NCBI GenBank assembly: GCA_934255545.1
Contig: CAKQOE010000023.1
Coordinates: 1 to 38,031 of the forward strand
Length of the DNA: 38,031 nt
Direction: 5' to 3'
Source: an uncultured Clostridia bacterium
GTDB taxonomy: Bacteria; Bacillota; Clostridia; Peptostreptococcales; Anaerovoracaceae
How positions within the stretch are numbered: the first letter of the stretch is position 1; every line of letters starts with the position of its first letter. A model generated the notes under the pieces. The model was given only the letters and a program-made list of their open reading frames with translations. It ran no database searches and had not been told where the DNA came from. Shown one piece after another: positions 8,013 through 16,516 of this stretch. The position numbers and the translations under genes were made by a program.

Positions 8013-10042
8013 CGTTTGTTTTTCCTTCCGTTGCTGTTTTTATTACTTTTATCGTTTCTGTTTCTGATGCTGTTTTCTGCATTAACGCGGCCGCCGTTCT
8101 TCCTGTTTTTACCACCACGATCATCGGAACGGCCGCCTGCAGAAGCAGCGCCGCCCCTTCCGGGGCCGCGCCCGCGGCCGCCATCACCCCCACTGCGGCC
8201 GCCCTTCGCGCCGTTCTCCGAACCGCGCGGGCCTCCCGGCCTGACAAGCGCCTCCGGCCCTTGTCCTATAAGATCCTCGCGCCCGATCGACCGCAGCGCC
8301 TTACGCACCATCTCCGCGTTCTCAGGCTTATTAAAATGCAGCATAGCGCGCTGCATGTGCTTTTCCTCAGGATCGCGCGCCACATATACGCTTTCCTTAG
8401 CCACCGGATCGTACCCCGTATAATACATACACGTAGAAAGCGTAGCAGGCGTAGGATAGAAATCCTGCACCTGATCCGGCACAAAGCCGTGTTTTTTAAG
8501 GAATACAGAAAGCTCGCACGCATCTTCAAGCGTTGAACCCGGATGCGACGAGATAAAATACGGTATAAGATACTGTTTCTTGCCTATCCGCTTGTTTTCC
8601 TGCTCATACGCCGCCCAGAACTTTTCAAACACATGGCGCGGCGGCTTGTGCATCCTGCGGAGCACATTGTCCGAAATGTGCTCCGGCGCGACTTTAAGAG
8701 TTCCACTGACGTGATGCTCGCACAGCTCATGCAGGAATTCCTGACCGCTTGCGCGGTCGGCCATCAGATAATCATATCTTATTCCCGACCTTATGAACAC
8801 CTTTTTCACGCCCGGAAGCGAGCGGAGCTCGCGCAGTATATCCATATATGCTGTATGATCCGGCTTTATATTGCTGCATACCTTAGGATAAAGGCAGTCC
8901 TTATGCGTGCATACACCGTGCTCAAGCTGTTTTTCGCACGCAGGCTTCTGGAAATTGGCTGTAGGGCCGCCGACGTCGTGTATATATCCCTTAAAATCAG
9001 GGTCCTCTATAAGCAGCTTCGCCTCACGCACGAGTGACGCCTTACTGCGCGTCTGTATGCGCCTGCCCTGATGGAACGTCAGAGCGCAGAAGCTGCATCC
9101 GCCGAAACAGCCGCGCGTAGATGTCAGGCTGAATTTTACTTCCTTTATGGCAGGCACGCCGCCTGCCTCGTCGTACATCGGGTGCGCGGAGCGCTCGTAA
9201 GGCAGCTCGTAAACGTCGTCGAGCTCCATCGTAGTAAGAGGCTCTGCCGGCGGATTCTGAACGACGTATATTCCGTTGCCGTATGACTCTGCAAGCCTTT
9301 TTCCTGTCATGGAATCTGTATTTCTGTACTGAGTCAGAAAGCTCTGAGCATATTTTTCCTTAGAGTCGCGTATCTCCGCAAATGACGGGAGTATTTCCAG
9401 CCCGTCATCCCAGGAATTATTTTCCTCAAATTCCTTATCGACAGCGCGGTAAACAGTCCCGCGTATCCATGTTATATCCTTTATATCTATCCCTGAATCA
9501 AGCGCTTCCGCTATCTCCGTGACCGGATGCTCGCCCATGCCGTATATCAGCAGGTCGGCCTGCGAGTCTATGAGTATGGAATTTCGCACGCGGTCATCCC
9601 AGTAGTCATAATGCCCCATACGGCGCAGGCTTGCCTCTATGCCGCCTATGATAACAGGTACGTCACCAAATGCCTCGCGTATCCTGTTGCAATAGACTAT
9701 GACCGCTCTGTCCGGGCGCCTGCCTGCCTCGCCTCCCGGCGAGTAAAAATCATTCTTTCTTCTGTGCTTAAATACGGAATAGTGGTTTACCATCGAGTCT
9801 ACGTTTCCTGAATTTACCAAAAATCCCAGTTTTGGTCTGCCGAACCGCTTGAAATCGTCTGCGTTTTTCCAGTTCGGCTGCGGCAGTATCGCTACCCTGT
9901 AGCCGCGGCTCTCAAGCAGGCGGCTTATGATAGCGTGCCCGAATGACGGGTGATCTACATAGGCGTCCCCCGTAACCAACACAAAATCCGGGGCCTCCCA
10001 GCCCCGGTCATACATTTCCTTTTCTGTTACGGGTAAAAACAT
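8009..10042 (-). CDS. YgiQ/UPF0313-family radical SAM protein with an RG-rich disordered tail
   Basis: A 677-residue protein. The N-terminal YgiQ domain (FLPVTEKEM, ALGVTGD-like VLVTGDAYVDHPSFG) is followed by the radical SAM cluster motif GCFGGCSFC, with cysteines at 312, 316 and 319 in CxxxCxxC spacing. The DUF3362-type C-terminal part ends near residue 600. The last 75 or so residues are low-complexity Gly/Arg/Lys/Asn (repeated GGR, RGRG, NRND), likely disordered and nucleic-acid-binding in character. The reaction of this family is unknown. The start has an AGGAA site. It is the first gene of a two-gene unit with the methyltransferase. Confidence 0.92.
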   Translation of the reverse strand: MFLPVTEKEMYDRGWEAPDFVLVTGDAYVDHPSFGHAIISRLLESRGYRVAILPQPNWKNADDFKRFGRPKLGFLVNSGNVDSMVNHYSVFKHRRKNDFYSPGGEAGRRPDRAVIVYCNRIREAFGDVPVIIGGIEASLRRMGHYDYWDDRVRNSILIDSQADLLIYGMGEHPVTEIAEALDSGIDIKDITWIRGTVYRAVDKEFEENNSWDDGLEILPSFAEIRDSKEKYAQSFLTQYRNTDSMTGKRLAESYGNGIYVVQNPPAEPLTTMELDDVYELPYERSAHPMYDEAGGVPAIKEVKFSLTSTRGCFGGCSFCALTFHQGRRIQTRSKASLVREAKLLIEDPDFKGYIHDVGGPTANFQKPACEKQLEHGVCTHKDCLYPKVCSNIKPDHTAYMDILRELRSLPGVKKVFIRSGIRYDYLMADRASGQEFLHELCEHHVSGTLKVAPEHISDNVLRRMHKPPRHVFEKFWAAYEQENKRIGKKQYLIPYFISSHPGSTLEDACELSVFLKKHGFVPDQVQDFYPTPATLSTCMYYTGYDPVAKESVYVARDPEEKHMQRAMLHFNKPENAEMVRKALRSIGREDLIGQGPEALVRPGGPRGSENGAKGGRSGGDGGRGRGPGRGGAASAGGRSDDRGGKNRKNGGRVNAENSIRNRNDKSNKNSNGRKNKR

Positions 10043-10199
10043 ATATTATTCCTCGCATTTCATAAATTTTCTATATATATTTGGTCAGCATTTTATCCAT
10101 GCAGCGCTTTTACTGACTTTTCAGCCTGCACTCGGTCAGCATATTACAGCATCCCACCCGCGCGGTGACGCGCGCTGCTTATCTGCCCTTATTACTTAT

Positions 10200-11126
10200 T
10201 TACTTATCTTCAATATTACGCGGATTGACATGCACTGTGCAGTGCTTTATGTCGCTCCTGCATCTTTCGACTGCGTGATGTACTGATTCCGCTATGTTGT
10301 GCGCTTCTTCGAGAGTCAGTCTGCTGTCGCACGCTATCTCAAGGTCTACGTAGATCTTTGAGCCGAAGAGGCGCGTTTTTATGTCGTCCACGCCGATAAC
10401 ACCCTTTACGTTGCCGGCTATGCGGCTGAGTTCTTCGACAGTCTTCTGCTCCGCCGATCTGTCAACGAGCCTGCTGAACGTATCCTTGTATATGTCTACT
10501 GCGACCTTCAGAATCATGACTGCTATGACAAGGCACGCTATCGGCTGCAGTACAGGAACTCCGAGCAGACCGCCGAGTATACCGATGAAGCTGCCTATTG
10601 ATGACAGCGCGTCTGACCTGTGGTGCCACGCTTCAGCCATGAGCGATACTGAATTTATACTCTTCGCGGCTCTGCGCGTATACCAGAAAAGCGCTTCCTT
10701 TGACACGAGCGAAACGACCGCGGCAACGAGCGCCAGCGCTCCCGGTACGGCGAGCGACGACGGATCTGTCAGATCTTTTATACCATTATAGCCTATTCCC
10801 GCCCCGACAAGAAGAAGAATATTTGCAAGTATTAATGAAACTACGCACTCAAGCCTTTCATGACCGTAAGGATGGTCCGCGTCTGAGCCTTTACCGGATA
10901 TCTTTGCGCCGAACATTACGAGCGCCGAGCCTGCTACATCTGAGAGCGAGTGGACTGCATCGGCTACCATCGCGCTTGATTTGCCGACGATACCTGCCAC
11001 GAGCTTGAACGCCGTGAGTGCAACGTTTGAAACTACGCTGATCTTTGATACCTTCATCATAACGGCCGTGCTCACGTTCGAGTCTCCGTCTTTGTTTACT
11101 GTTATGTTCTCGTTTAATTTTTCCAT
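10200..11126 (-). CDS. Cation diffusion facilitator family metal exporter
   Basis: About 308 residues from the chosen start. Six transmembrane segments are followed by a cytoplasmic metal-binding domain (about 215-308, with GVDDIKTRLFGSKIYVDLEI and HVNP). Metal-site motifs ADAVHSLSDVAGS (TM2) and AWHHRSDALSS (TM5) fit Zn/Fe/Mn-type CDF exporters. The exact metal cannot be told. I chose the ATG beginning MEKLNEN, which has GGAGGT 7 nt upstream, over an ORF start 45 bp further out. A perfect palindrome lies about 76 bp upstream and could be an operator. Confidence 0.9.
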   Translation of the reverse strand: MEKLNENITVNKDGDSNVSTAVMMKVSKISVVSNVALTAFKLVAGIVGKSSAMVADAVHSLSDVAGSALVMFGAKISGKGSDADHPYGHERLECVVSLILANILLLVGAGIGYNGIKDLTDPSSLAVPGALALVAAVVSLVSKEALFWYTRRAAKSINSVSLMAEAWHHRSDALSSIGSFIGILGGLLGVPVLQPIACLVIAVMILKVAVDIYKDTFSRLVDRSAEQKTVEELSRIAGNVKGVIGVDDIKTRLFGSKIYVDLEIACDSRLTLEEAHNIAESVHHAVERCRSDIKHCTVHVNPRNIEDK

Positions 11127-11201
11127 GATGTTACCTCCGTCCTGACACCTCTGCCTCACTCCGGCCGGCACGTCACTTTACAATAATTCTTACCATTAAA
11201 T

Positions 11202-11217
11202 ATGTTTCCTGAAACAT
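11202..11217. promoter_or_regulatory. Perfect palindrome upstream of the CDF exporter
   Basis: ATGTTTCC/TGAAACAT-type inverted repeat (ATGTTTC, 2-nt centre, GAAACAT) in AT-rich DNA upstream of the minus-strand CDF gene. It is a candidate operator for a metal-responsive or other dimeric regulator. No regulator gene is adjacent. Confidence 0.4.
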
Positions 11218-11408
11218 TATTTAAGACTTTAATCTACAAAGTACCGGTTAGTCAACTATTACATCAGGTTAACCACCGCTAATTTTTTAGAGTTATACCC
11301 AACTGATTCCAACAGCAATATTTTCAGCATGGATCAATAAGGTCCCGCATACCTGCGTGCGCCCGGCGCACGATAGATATTTCTGCCATCCCGACCAACT
11401 ATTGATTG

Positions 11409-11437
11409 ATGACACAGCCTGTGCCATACGATACAAT
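11409..11437 (+). promoter_or_regulatory. Promoter for the CAP-domain protein gene
   Basis: ATGACA (11409-11414) and TACAAT (11432-11437) with a 17-bp spacer; each hexamer differs from consensus at one base. This predicts a leader of roughly 65 nt before the ATG at 11511. Confidence 0.55.
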
Positions 11438-11470
11438 TTGTACGTGCTTAAGCATTATCAGGTCCCGGGG

Positions 11471-11501
11471 CCTTGTGAAACATATCTGTCACACAAGGAG
11501 G
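11471..11501 (+). promoter_or_regulatory. Leader hairpin overlapping the Shine-Dalgarno of the CAP gene
   Basis: CCTTGTG (11471-11477) pairs perfectly with CACAAGG (11492-11498) around a 14-nt loop. The 3' arm includes the first half of the Shine-Dalgarno AAGGAGG (11495-11501). Pairing would partly hide the ribosome binding site, so translation could be conditional. Confidence 0.45.
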
Positions 11502-11510
11502 AACATTTAA

Positions 11511-12323
11511 ATGAAACTGATAAAAATGAATAAGAAGCGCATCAAAAAGACGCTGCGGTCAGCCGCAGTATGCTGCGCAGCAGCTGCTATGAGCATCGCC
11601 CCGGCTTCTGCGTTTGCGTCAAGCGACACAGGAACTGACGCTGCATCAGCTTCCGGCGGCGTATACGGCTCGCTCAACAAAGATCACTGGTATAATATAT
11701 GCAGCACATACCATAACTGGTACCCTGAATCCTACCGCCCGACGCATCCTTCCACAGGCTCCGACAGCGGCCTCGTTCACAGACCGTTTGACGGCAATAA
11801 CTGTACGTGGAACTGGGGGAACAGCAATAACAGCGGCAGCAGCTCAGACAGCGATACCGGAAACGGCGATATCACTTCAAAACCATCAGAGGACGGATCA
11901 TCTAATGGCTCGTCAAACAACGGTCAGACATCATCCGCGCCGTCAGGCTACGCTTCAGAAGTATTTGACCTCGTAAACCAGCAGCGCTCGGCAAACAGTC
12001 AGTCCGCACTAACCTACAACACCGAAGCGTCAAGAGTAGCCCAGGCAAAGGCAGAAGATATGGCTGCAAACAATTATTTCTCGCACACGTCTCCTACATA
12101 CGGTTCAGCCTTCGACATGCTCAAGGCCAACGGCGTTTCATACAGCAGCGCCGGAGAGAACATCGCCAAAGGCCAGACTTCACCATCTTCAGTCATGAAA
12201 TCCTGGATGAACTCATCAGGCCACCGCGCCAACATACTCAGCAGCTCGTACAGATCAGTAGGCATAGGCTGCGCAGCCGACAGCAGCGGTACGCTGTACT
12301 GGGTACAGATATTCATCGGATAA
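11511..12323 (+). CDS. Secreted CAP-domain (SCP/PR1-like) protein
   Basis: A 270-residue exported protein. A signal peptide has a basic N-region (KKRIKK) and a hydrophobic core, and ends near SAFASS (about residues 30-38). A Ser/Asn/Gly-rich linker (about 95-145) follows. The C-terminal CAP domain (about 148-270) has FDLVNQQRSANSQSALTYN, YFSHTSPTYGSAFDML, GENIAKG, SGHRANIL and YWVQIFIG. The His and Glu residues of the CAP cavity are present. In bacteria this YkwD-like family is extracellular, with functions mostly unknown. AAGGAGG lies 9 nt before the ATG. It is convergent with the next gene and shares a bidirectional terminator with it. Confidence 0.92.
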   Translation: MKLIKMNKKRIKKTLRSAAVCCAAAAMSIAPASAFASSDTGTDAASASGGVYGSLNKDHWYNICSTYHNWYPESYRPTHPSTGSDSGLVHRPFDGNNCTWNWGNSNNSGSSSDSDTGNGDITSKPSEDGSSNGSSNNGQTSSAPSGYASEVFDLVNQQRSANSQSALTYNTEASRVAQAKAEDMAANNYFSHTSPTYGSAFDMLKANGVSYSSAGENIAKGQTSPSSVMKSWMNSSGHRANILSSSYRSVGIGCAADSSGTLYWVQIFIG

Positions 12324-12436
12324 CAGGAGATTTTTCTTATGCAGTCAAACGGTACATCACGACACACCCTATTCGCGGCTTTTATGATACAGTACTGATA
12401 CTGAGTACCGCTTTGATACGCATGATCCAGATATGC

Positions 12437-12467
12437 AAAATGCCGGAGCATCACGCCCCGGCATTTT
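12437..12467. terminator. Bidirectional terminator between convergent genes
   Basis: AAAATGCCGG (12437-12446) pairs with CCGGCATTTT (12458-12467). A-rich and T-rich flanks on both sides allow termination in both directions. Its right arm overlaps the last codons of the minus-strand gene ending at 12451. Confidence 0.8.
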
Positions 12468-12873
12468 CATTTAACATATTATCTAACATTTCATTTAATT
12501 CATCAACATCGCTCACTATCTTAAAATACCTGAACGCACCCGCTGAATGATAACAGTAATTCCATTTTCCAAGAACTATATGGCATATCTCGCCGTCAGC
12601 TATCAGGTCTATCTCATACGTCACATCATCATACGACATTCCCTCGCTGCCCTCGACGCGCCTCACAGTAAGCCCGCGCAGCTCCCGGCTGATCTCATCT
12701 GCCTGCTCATCGCTCAGGCTTATCTCGTCTTTATTATACGACGCCCTGAGCCATTTGATCTCCGCATCACCCTTTATAAACTTATGCGGCATAAAAAGCG
12801 CACCCACTGCCACGCATACGACTATTACGATCGTTATACATGCAATTTTCAATGACAAACGCCTACGTTCCAT
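12451..12873 (-). CDS. Small membrane-anchored protein, unknown function
   Basis: A 140-residue protein. Residues about 8-28 form one hydrophobic segment after a basic start (MERRRLSLK), so the remainder is predicted extracellular. The soluble part mixes acidic helices (LSDEQADEISRELRGL) with beta-like segments (VTYEIDLIADGEICHIVLG). No family was recognised. It shares the terminator with the CAP gene. A GGGAGG site precedes the ATG. Confidence 0.65.
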   Translation of the reverse strand: MERRRLSLKIACITIVIVVCVAVGALFMPHKFIKGDAEIKWLRASYNKDEISLSDEQADEISRELRGLTVRRVEGSEGMSYDDVTYEIDLIADGEICHIVLGKWNYCYHSAGAFRYFKIVSDVDELNEMLDNMLNENAGA

Positions 12874-12962
12874 AAGAGCCTCCCTCCAACTATGCCGGTG
12901 ACGGCAGCATATTGTTCTTATTCAGGTACATTTTATCACGATTTGGCATTGATTTTAATGGA

Positions 12963-14555
12963 TTACTTTTCCATTTTTTCTATTACACAAGTATGCGCCT
13001 TAGTTTCCTTATCATAATTTATCCCCGCAAGCAGCAGGTTTCCGTGATAGTCAGCCAGCGCATCTGTGTAGTTCTTTTCTTTTATCTGCGCTATCGCTCC
13101 CTCTGCGCTCTTGTCGTATTTCAGCTCTATCACTGCAGCCGGTTTATCCGCGTGTAGCCTGCGCGGTATGAGGCAGATGTCCGCAAAGCCTTTACCTGCA
13201 GGCATTTCGCGTATTATCGTGTAATACTCGCGTGCGAAGTAGAATGCGAGGTTTATCACGCAGCTAAGCGAATTTTCGTCGTTATACTGTAATATCGCGA
13301 TCTCCTGATGCGCTTTTTCCAGTCCCGCTGCTACAGCATCGCTGTCCATATTCCATAACGACTCAAGCAGTTTCCTTGACGCTGCCACAGACTCAGCAAC
13401 TCCGTGCCAGTCCATCGTGCTTATTGCATTTACAAATTCCAGCGATACTTCCTTATTTGGTATCGATACCGTCCGTTCCGGTTCATAATAGCTCAGATAT
13501 CCAAGATGCACGAGCAACGTCAATACGTCATCCTTCACCGCAAACGTAGTCATATCATTATTGAAGGTTCCTGTATTTATTATAACGCTTCCACCGCCAA
13601 GCATATCTACGACCGCTTCCTTAAGTCCGTCCATATTCATCTGGATATATATTTTAAGTGCTTCATATGTTTCGGTACGATTCCAGTACGTTCCGAATTT
13701 ATGATGCAGCATCGCTTCTACGACTGATTTTGGATTGTACATCGAAATCTCTGTAATGCCTTTACTTGAATAGTTTACCAGCTTATACCCGTCATACCAT
13801 GATTCCGCTTCCTCAAGATCCATATTATACTCATCGCACAGCTCGCGCACCTCTTCATACGTAAAGCCAAAATACTCTCCCATATTTCCCGGGTCTGCCA
13901 TGGAATACTCACTGAACATATTGAGCGCTGAATGTGTTCCGTACTTCTTTATAGGCAGAATTCCCGTCATGTAGGCTAAAGCAACATAAGACTGATCCTT
14001 GAGCCACGACCGTATAAAATCCAGATACTTTTTCTGCGATTCAAGATCGTTTTTATACTCACGGAATATACAATCCCATTCATCTATTAAAATAATAAAT
14101 GGTATTTTTGTTTTGGCAAAAATATCCTTCATTACCTGATATAAGTTCTCTTCATCTCTGAATTTTACATTTTCATATTCTTCAAGCAGGTCGAAAATAA
14201 CATAACTTTTTATCTTCTTAAGCATTTCATCAATATTTCCTGCTATACTGAGAAATTCCTGCATATTGACTTTTATAACATCATATTTATTAATATGTTT
14301 ACCGTATGATTCCGATTTAACGATCTTAAGACCTTCAAAAAGTTCAGACGCGTTTGCAGAACGATCGTAATATGCTGCCAGCATCTCAGCCGCCATAGAT
14401 TTTCCGAAACGTCTTGGGCGGCTCACGCAGACAAACTGCTGCTGCGTATTTATTAATGAATTTGTTTTTTCTATAAGACTGCTCTTATCAACATATATTT
14501 CAGAATTAAGACTTCTTTCAAATGCCCTCGTACCAGGATTCAAATATACTCCCAT
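12963..14555 (-). CDS. AAA-ATPase-like / PD-(D/E)XK nuclease fusion (PF09820 + DUF1703 type), intact copy
   Basis: A 530-residue protein of a family common in multiple copies in Bacteroidota and Clostridia. The AAA part starts with YLNPGTRAFERSLNSEIYVDKS and has Walker A RPRRFGKS (residues 46-53) and Walker B ILIDEWD (155-161). The C-terminal nuclease-like domain (about 420-530) has GFADICLIP, AVIELKY and a following QIKEKNY, matching the D...ExK plus Q pattern of PD-(D/E)XK enzymes. The biological role of the family is not established; defence or mobile-element links have been proposed. An AAGGATG site precedes the ATG. A second, broken copy lies at 16746-18138. Confidence 0.88.
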   Translation of the reverse strand: MGVYLNPGTRAFERSLNSEIYVDKSSLIEKTNSLINTQQQFVCVSRPRRFGKSMAAEMLAAYYDRSANASELFEGLKIVKSESYGKHINKYDVIKVNMQEFLSIAGNIDEMLKKIKSYVIFDLLEEYENVKFRDEENLYQVMKDIFAKTKIPFIILIDEWDCIFREYKNDLESQKKYLDFIRSWLKDQSYVALAYMTGILPIKKYGTHSALNMFSEYSMADPGNMGEYFGFTYEEVRELCDEYNMDLEEAESWYDGYKLVNYSSKGITEISMYNPKSVVEAMLHHKFGTYWNRTETYEALKIYIQMNMDGLKEAVVDMLGGGSVIINTGTFNNDMTTFAVKDDVLTLLVHLGYLSYYEPERTVSIPNKEVSLEFVNAISTMDWHGVAESVAASRKLLESLWNMDSDAVAAGLEKAHQEIAILQYNDENSLSCVINLAFYFAREYYTIIREMPAGKGFADICLIPRRLHADKPAAVIELKYDKSAEGAIAQIKEKNYTDALADYHGNLLLAGINYDKETKAHTCVIEKMEK

Positions 14556-14614
14556 TTTCTACACATCCTTCCCGCACGCCCGGCGCGCATTTTACGCAGC
14601 ATCGCTGCCTGCTG

Positions 14615-14687
14615 CGCCCACCGTCTGTATTTCCTGTTATTCATTTTACCATGGATCACGCATCGCTAAAACATTTATTGAAGTATA
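14615..14687 (-). repeat. Conserved upstream segment of the intact AAA/DUF1703 copy, probable promoter
   Basis: This segment is nearly identical to 18254-18327 upstream of the broken copy, so the duplication extends beyond the coding region. On the minus strand it contains TGGTAAAAT at 14651-14643, an extended -10 motif. No good -35 is present. Between it and the start codon lies a GC-rich palindrome (GCACGCCCGGCGCGC near 14572-14588). Confidence 0.6.
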
Positions 14688-14695
14688 CTCCGCTC

Positions 14696-15184
14696 CTACC
14701 CCTTGTTTTTATTTTCATTTTGAATACGTATAGAATCATCAACGTGATCTCGTATTACTTCAACAGCTGCTCTGAGATCTTCTACCGGCATTTCCGCCAG
14801 ATATTTCGCACGTTCCATTAGAGTAAGGTCGGATATTTCCTGGATTCTATACTGCGGTACCGACGGTAGAAAGAAATAATCTTTCATAAGATCTTTGCGT
14901 TCATTATCCTTTATACTTTCTATATAATCATCAAGTTCTTTATTTGAAATATCCACCTCTTCTGCAGTATCATTATTTTCGTCAAGGACTGCCGTTATTG
15001 TATCTCCTGATTTATAGATCCTGATCGTTGAACCTTCGTTAAGTGCCTCATTATATGTTTTTTTCAAATCATATAATTCAAACACTCCGCACTTGTACAG
15101 AATCAATATATTGACCACAACTATGATTAAAATAGTTATTATTACAATGCCTGCTTTTCTCACCGATTCCTTATTTACTGACAA
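14696..15184 (-). CDS. 162-aa anchored protein encoded directly after agrB
   Basis: One N-terminal transmembrane segment (about residues 11-31) is followed by a charged extracytoplasmic domain with acidic helices (EEVDISNKELDDYIESIKDNERKD). The start is TTG, placed immediately after the agrB stop codon with the ribosome binding site AAGGGTGG inside agrB, so translation is coupled. No family was recognised. The operon position suggests a part in agr signalling or a target of it. The 262-aa protein at 19336 occupies the matching last position of the second operon, but the two are not obviously homologous. Confidence 0.7.
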   Translation of the reverse strand: MSVNKESVRKAGIVIITILIIVVVNILILYKCGVFELYDLKKTYNEALNEGSTIRIYKSGDTITAVLDENNDTAEEVDISNKELDDYIESIKDNERKDLMKDYFFLPSVPQYRIQEISDLTLMERAKYLAEMPVEDLRAAVEVIRDHVDDSIRIQNENKNKG

Positions 15185-15772
15185 TTATTCCACCCTTTCT
15201 AAAAACTTAATTGATTCCGCGAAAACGATATTCAACGATATCGTATACAGCACAGCAGATATCACATACCCGATCAACATATCGTTTAATATCATAAAAA
15301 CAGATACCGCCGCCCATAAACTGTACAGACATATCCCCCTGATACGATTGATCCTGGCTTTTTTCTCACTCACATATCTGTTTTTATTCCTGACAGGAGC
15401 AAATAATACGATCGGTAAATAAGATAGCACTATGAATAGTACGACCCATAAAATTCCCATATGCAATATCACATTGTACATCAATGTAAATATCAAATAA
15501 AATACGATCATAAAAATACTGCATCCTGCATGCGTCACCGCATGAAACCCACCGGAAAATATTCTCACAGATACAAAGCATATCAAGTACAATAATGGTA
15601 TGTACGCATCTTGTTTAAGTACTATACCGATAACAAATATGAGTATGTAATTTATCAAATCGCCCAGTATCAGTTCAATACCATATTCATACACATCTGC
15701 ACTGTATTTTCTTTCCGCAATTATACCTTTTTTGATTAATTTTTCTGTTATTTTCCTTGAAATATAATACAT
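15185..15772 (-). CDS. agrB: AgrB-family autoinducer-processing membrane peptidase
   Basis: A 195-residue polytopic membrane protein (about six hydrophobic segments). The catalytic signature is clear: RIFSGGFHAVTHAGC puts His at residue 77 and Cys at 84, the same numbers as in Staphylococcus aureus AgrB. This family (peptidase C75) cleaves the AgrD propeptide C-terminally and forms the thiolactone or lactone of the autoinducing peptide. No canonical agrD is adjacent. The upstream neighbours are a 203-aa anchored protein and a 21-aa peptide ORF. A 46-codon near-copy of its 5' end exists at 20159-20299. Confidence 0.9.
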   Translation of the reverse strand: MYYISRKITEKLIKKGIIAERKYSADVYEYGIELILGDLINYILIFVIGIVLKQDAYIPLLYLICFVSVRIFSGGFHAVTHAGCSIFMIVFYLIFTLMYNVILHMGILWVVLFIVLSYLPIVLFAPVRNKNRYVSEKKARINRIRGICLYSLWAAVSVFMILNDMLIGYVISAVLYTISLNIVFAESIKFLERVE

Positions 15773-15797
15773 TTAAATGGTGTTATATTATTTATCA

Positions 15798-16409
15798 TTA
15801 TATTTTATTTGGATATAAATGATAATTCATGGTGATTTCTTTTAGTTTTTCAGACAGTTCCATGACCTTGCTCATATGCTGAATAAATTCATCTTTATTG
15901 CCGCATATCATTTCAGTAAATATGCCTTCATTTATATGATTTATTTCATTATTAAGTTCAATATTCAACCGTTTAAATTCTTCATCCCGCCTTACATCCC
16001 CGCATTCGCCCGATTCTATTGATTTCAAGGTGTTGTGAAGATGTACATAATACGATTTCAAATTCATGACTGCTTGATAACTCAAATGAAATGCATCTCT
16101 ATCATATAATTTATCTTGAAATTTTTCATCGTAAGATTCATATACCATTGTAAAATTTACGTTTTCACCATAAAATACCGATGACTTGCCGTACAAAAAT
16201 TGGATCGAGAGTTTATCATCACATATTGCATCAGACATATTCTGAATAGTATAGATTTCATCATTATATATATTATCTGTAAGCGCATGTGATCTTATTA
16301 TTACATTATTTTCATGATTTCTGTCATAAGAGCTTAAAAACATGCATATTACACACAATATTATTATTATGGATATTAATATATAATTTATATATTTCTT
16401 ATTTATCAT
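15798..16409 (-). CDS. 203-aa anchored extracytoplasmic protein of the agr-like operon
   Basis: An N-terminal hydrophobic segment (about residues 9-27) anchors a domain of about 175 residues that is predicted outside the cell. It is largely helical (residues 105-200, such as RRDEEFKRLNIELNNEINHINEGIFTEM interrupted by short turns). It contains two Cys in the second half. Its ATG starts one base after the stop of the 21-aa peptide ORF and has no ribosome binding site of its own, so translation is probably coupled. The gene is AT-rich relative to the housekeeping genes. No family was recognised. Confidence 0.7.
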   Translation of the reverse strand: MINKKYINYILISIIIILCVICMFLSSYDRNHENNVIIRSHALTDNIYNDEIYTIQNMSDAICDDKLSIQFLYGKSSVFYGENVNFTMVYESYDEKFQDKLYDRDAFHLSYQAVMNLKSYYVHLHNTLKSIESGECGDVRRDEEFKRLNIELNNEINHINEGIFTEMICGNKDEFIQHMSKVMELSEKLKEITMNYHLYPNKI

Positions 16410-16410
16410 G

Positions 16411-16476
16411 CTATTTAGTCATTAAAAATAACATAGTTGATAATAGTAATATCATAGTTTTCTTTAACTTTTTCAT
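16411..16476 (-). CDS. 21-residue basic-hydrophobic peptide, AgrD-leader-like but without a core
   Basis: A short ORF with a textbook site (GGAGG, 9 nt before the ATG). It begins MKKLKKTM and continues as a Leu/Met-rich hydrophobic helix ending FLMTK. A basic start plus an amphipathic or hydrophobic helix resembles the leader half of AgrD, and the gene sits in the LytTR-promoter/agrB operon. It lacks a Cys and the acidic, Pro-containing recognition tail of AgrD. It may be a truncated agrD, a new type of precursor, or just a leader peptide that couples translation to the next gene. Coding status is inferred from the ribosome binding site and spacing only. Confidence 0.5.
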   Translation of the reverse strand: MKKLKKTMILLLSTMLFLMTK

Positions 16477-16516
16477 TATTTTTCCTCCATTAAATGTCAA
16501 AACTGTTGTTTATTCT

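Larger units (their letters stand above)
11127..11510. other. 384-bp intergenic region between divergent CDF and CAP genes
   Basis: It contains the palindrome at 11202-11217, the promoter at 11409-11437 and the RBS-sequestering hairpin at 11471-11501, listed separately. A GC-rich palindrome of the form GTGCGCCCGGCGCAC lies near 11358-11372. No additional ORF is credible here. Confidence 0.5.

Noticed and set aside
8016..8423. Long plus-strand frame opposite the 3' end of the YgiQ gene, rich in Leu, Phe, Pro and Arg
   Set aside because: It is the complement of the GC-rich low-complexity tail of YgiQ, has no ribosome binding site and no recognisable domain.
11341..11510. Cyclic-di-GMP or other riboswitch before the CAP gene
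   Set aside because: I could not match the conserved core of any riboswitch class I know. Only the simple RBS hairpin is supported.
15185..16476. Canonical agrD next to agrB
   Set aside because: I read the minus-strand gaps around agrB, the agrB remnant, agrA and agrC. None encodes a Cys-containing core with an acidic Pro-type tail.
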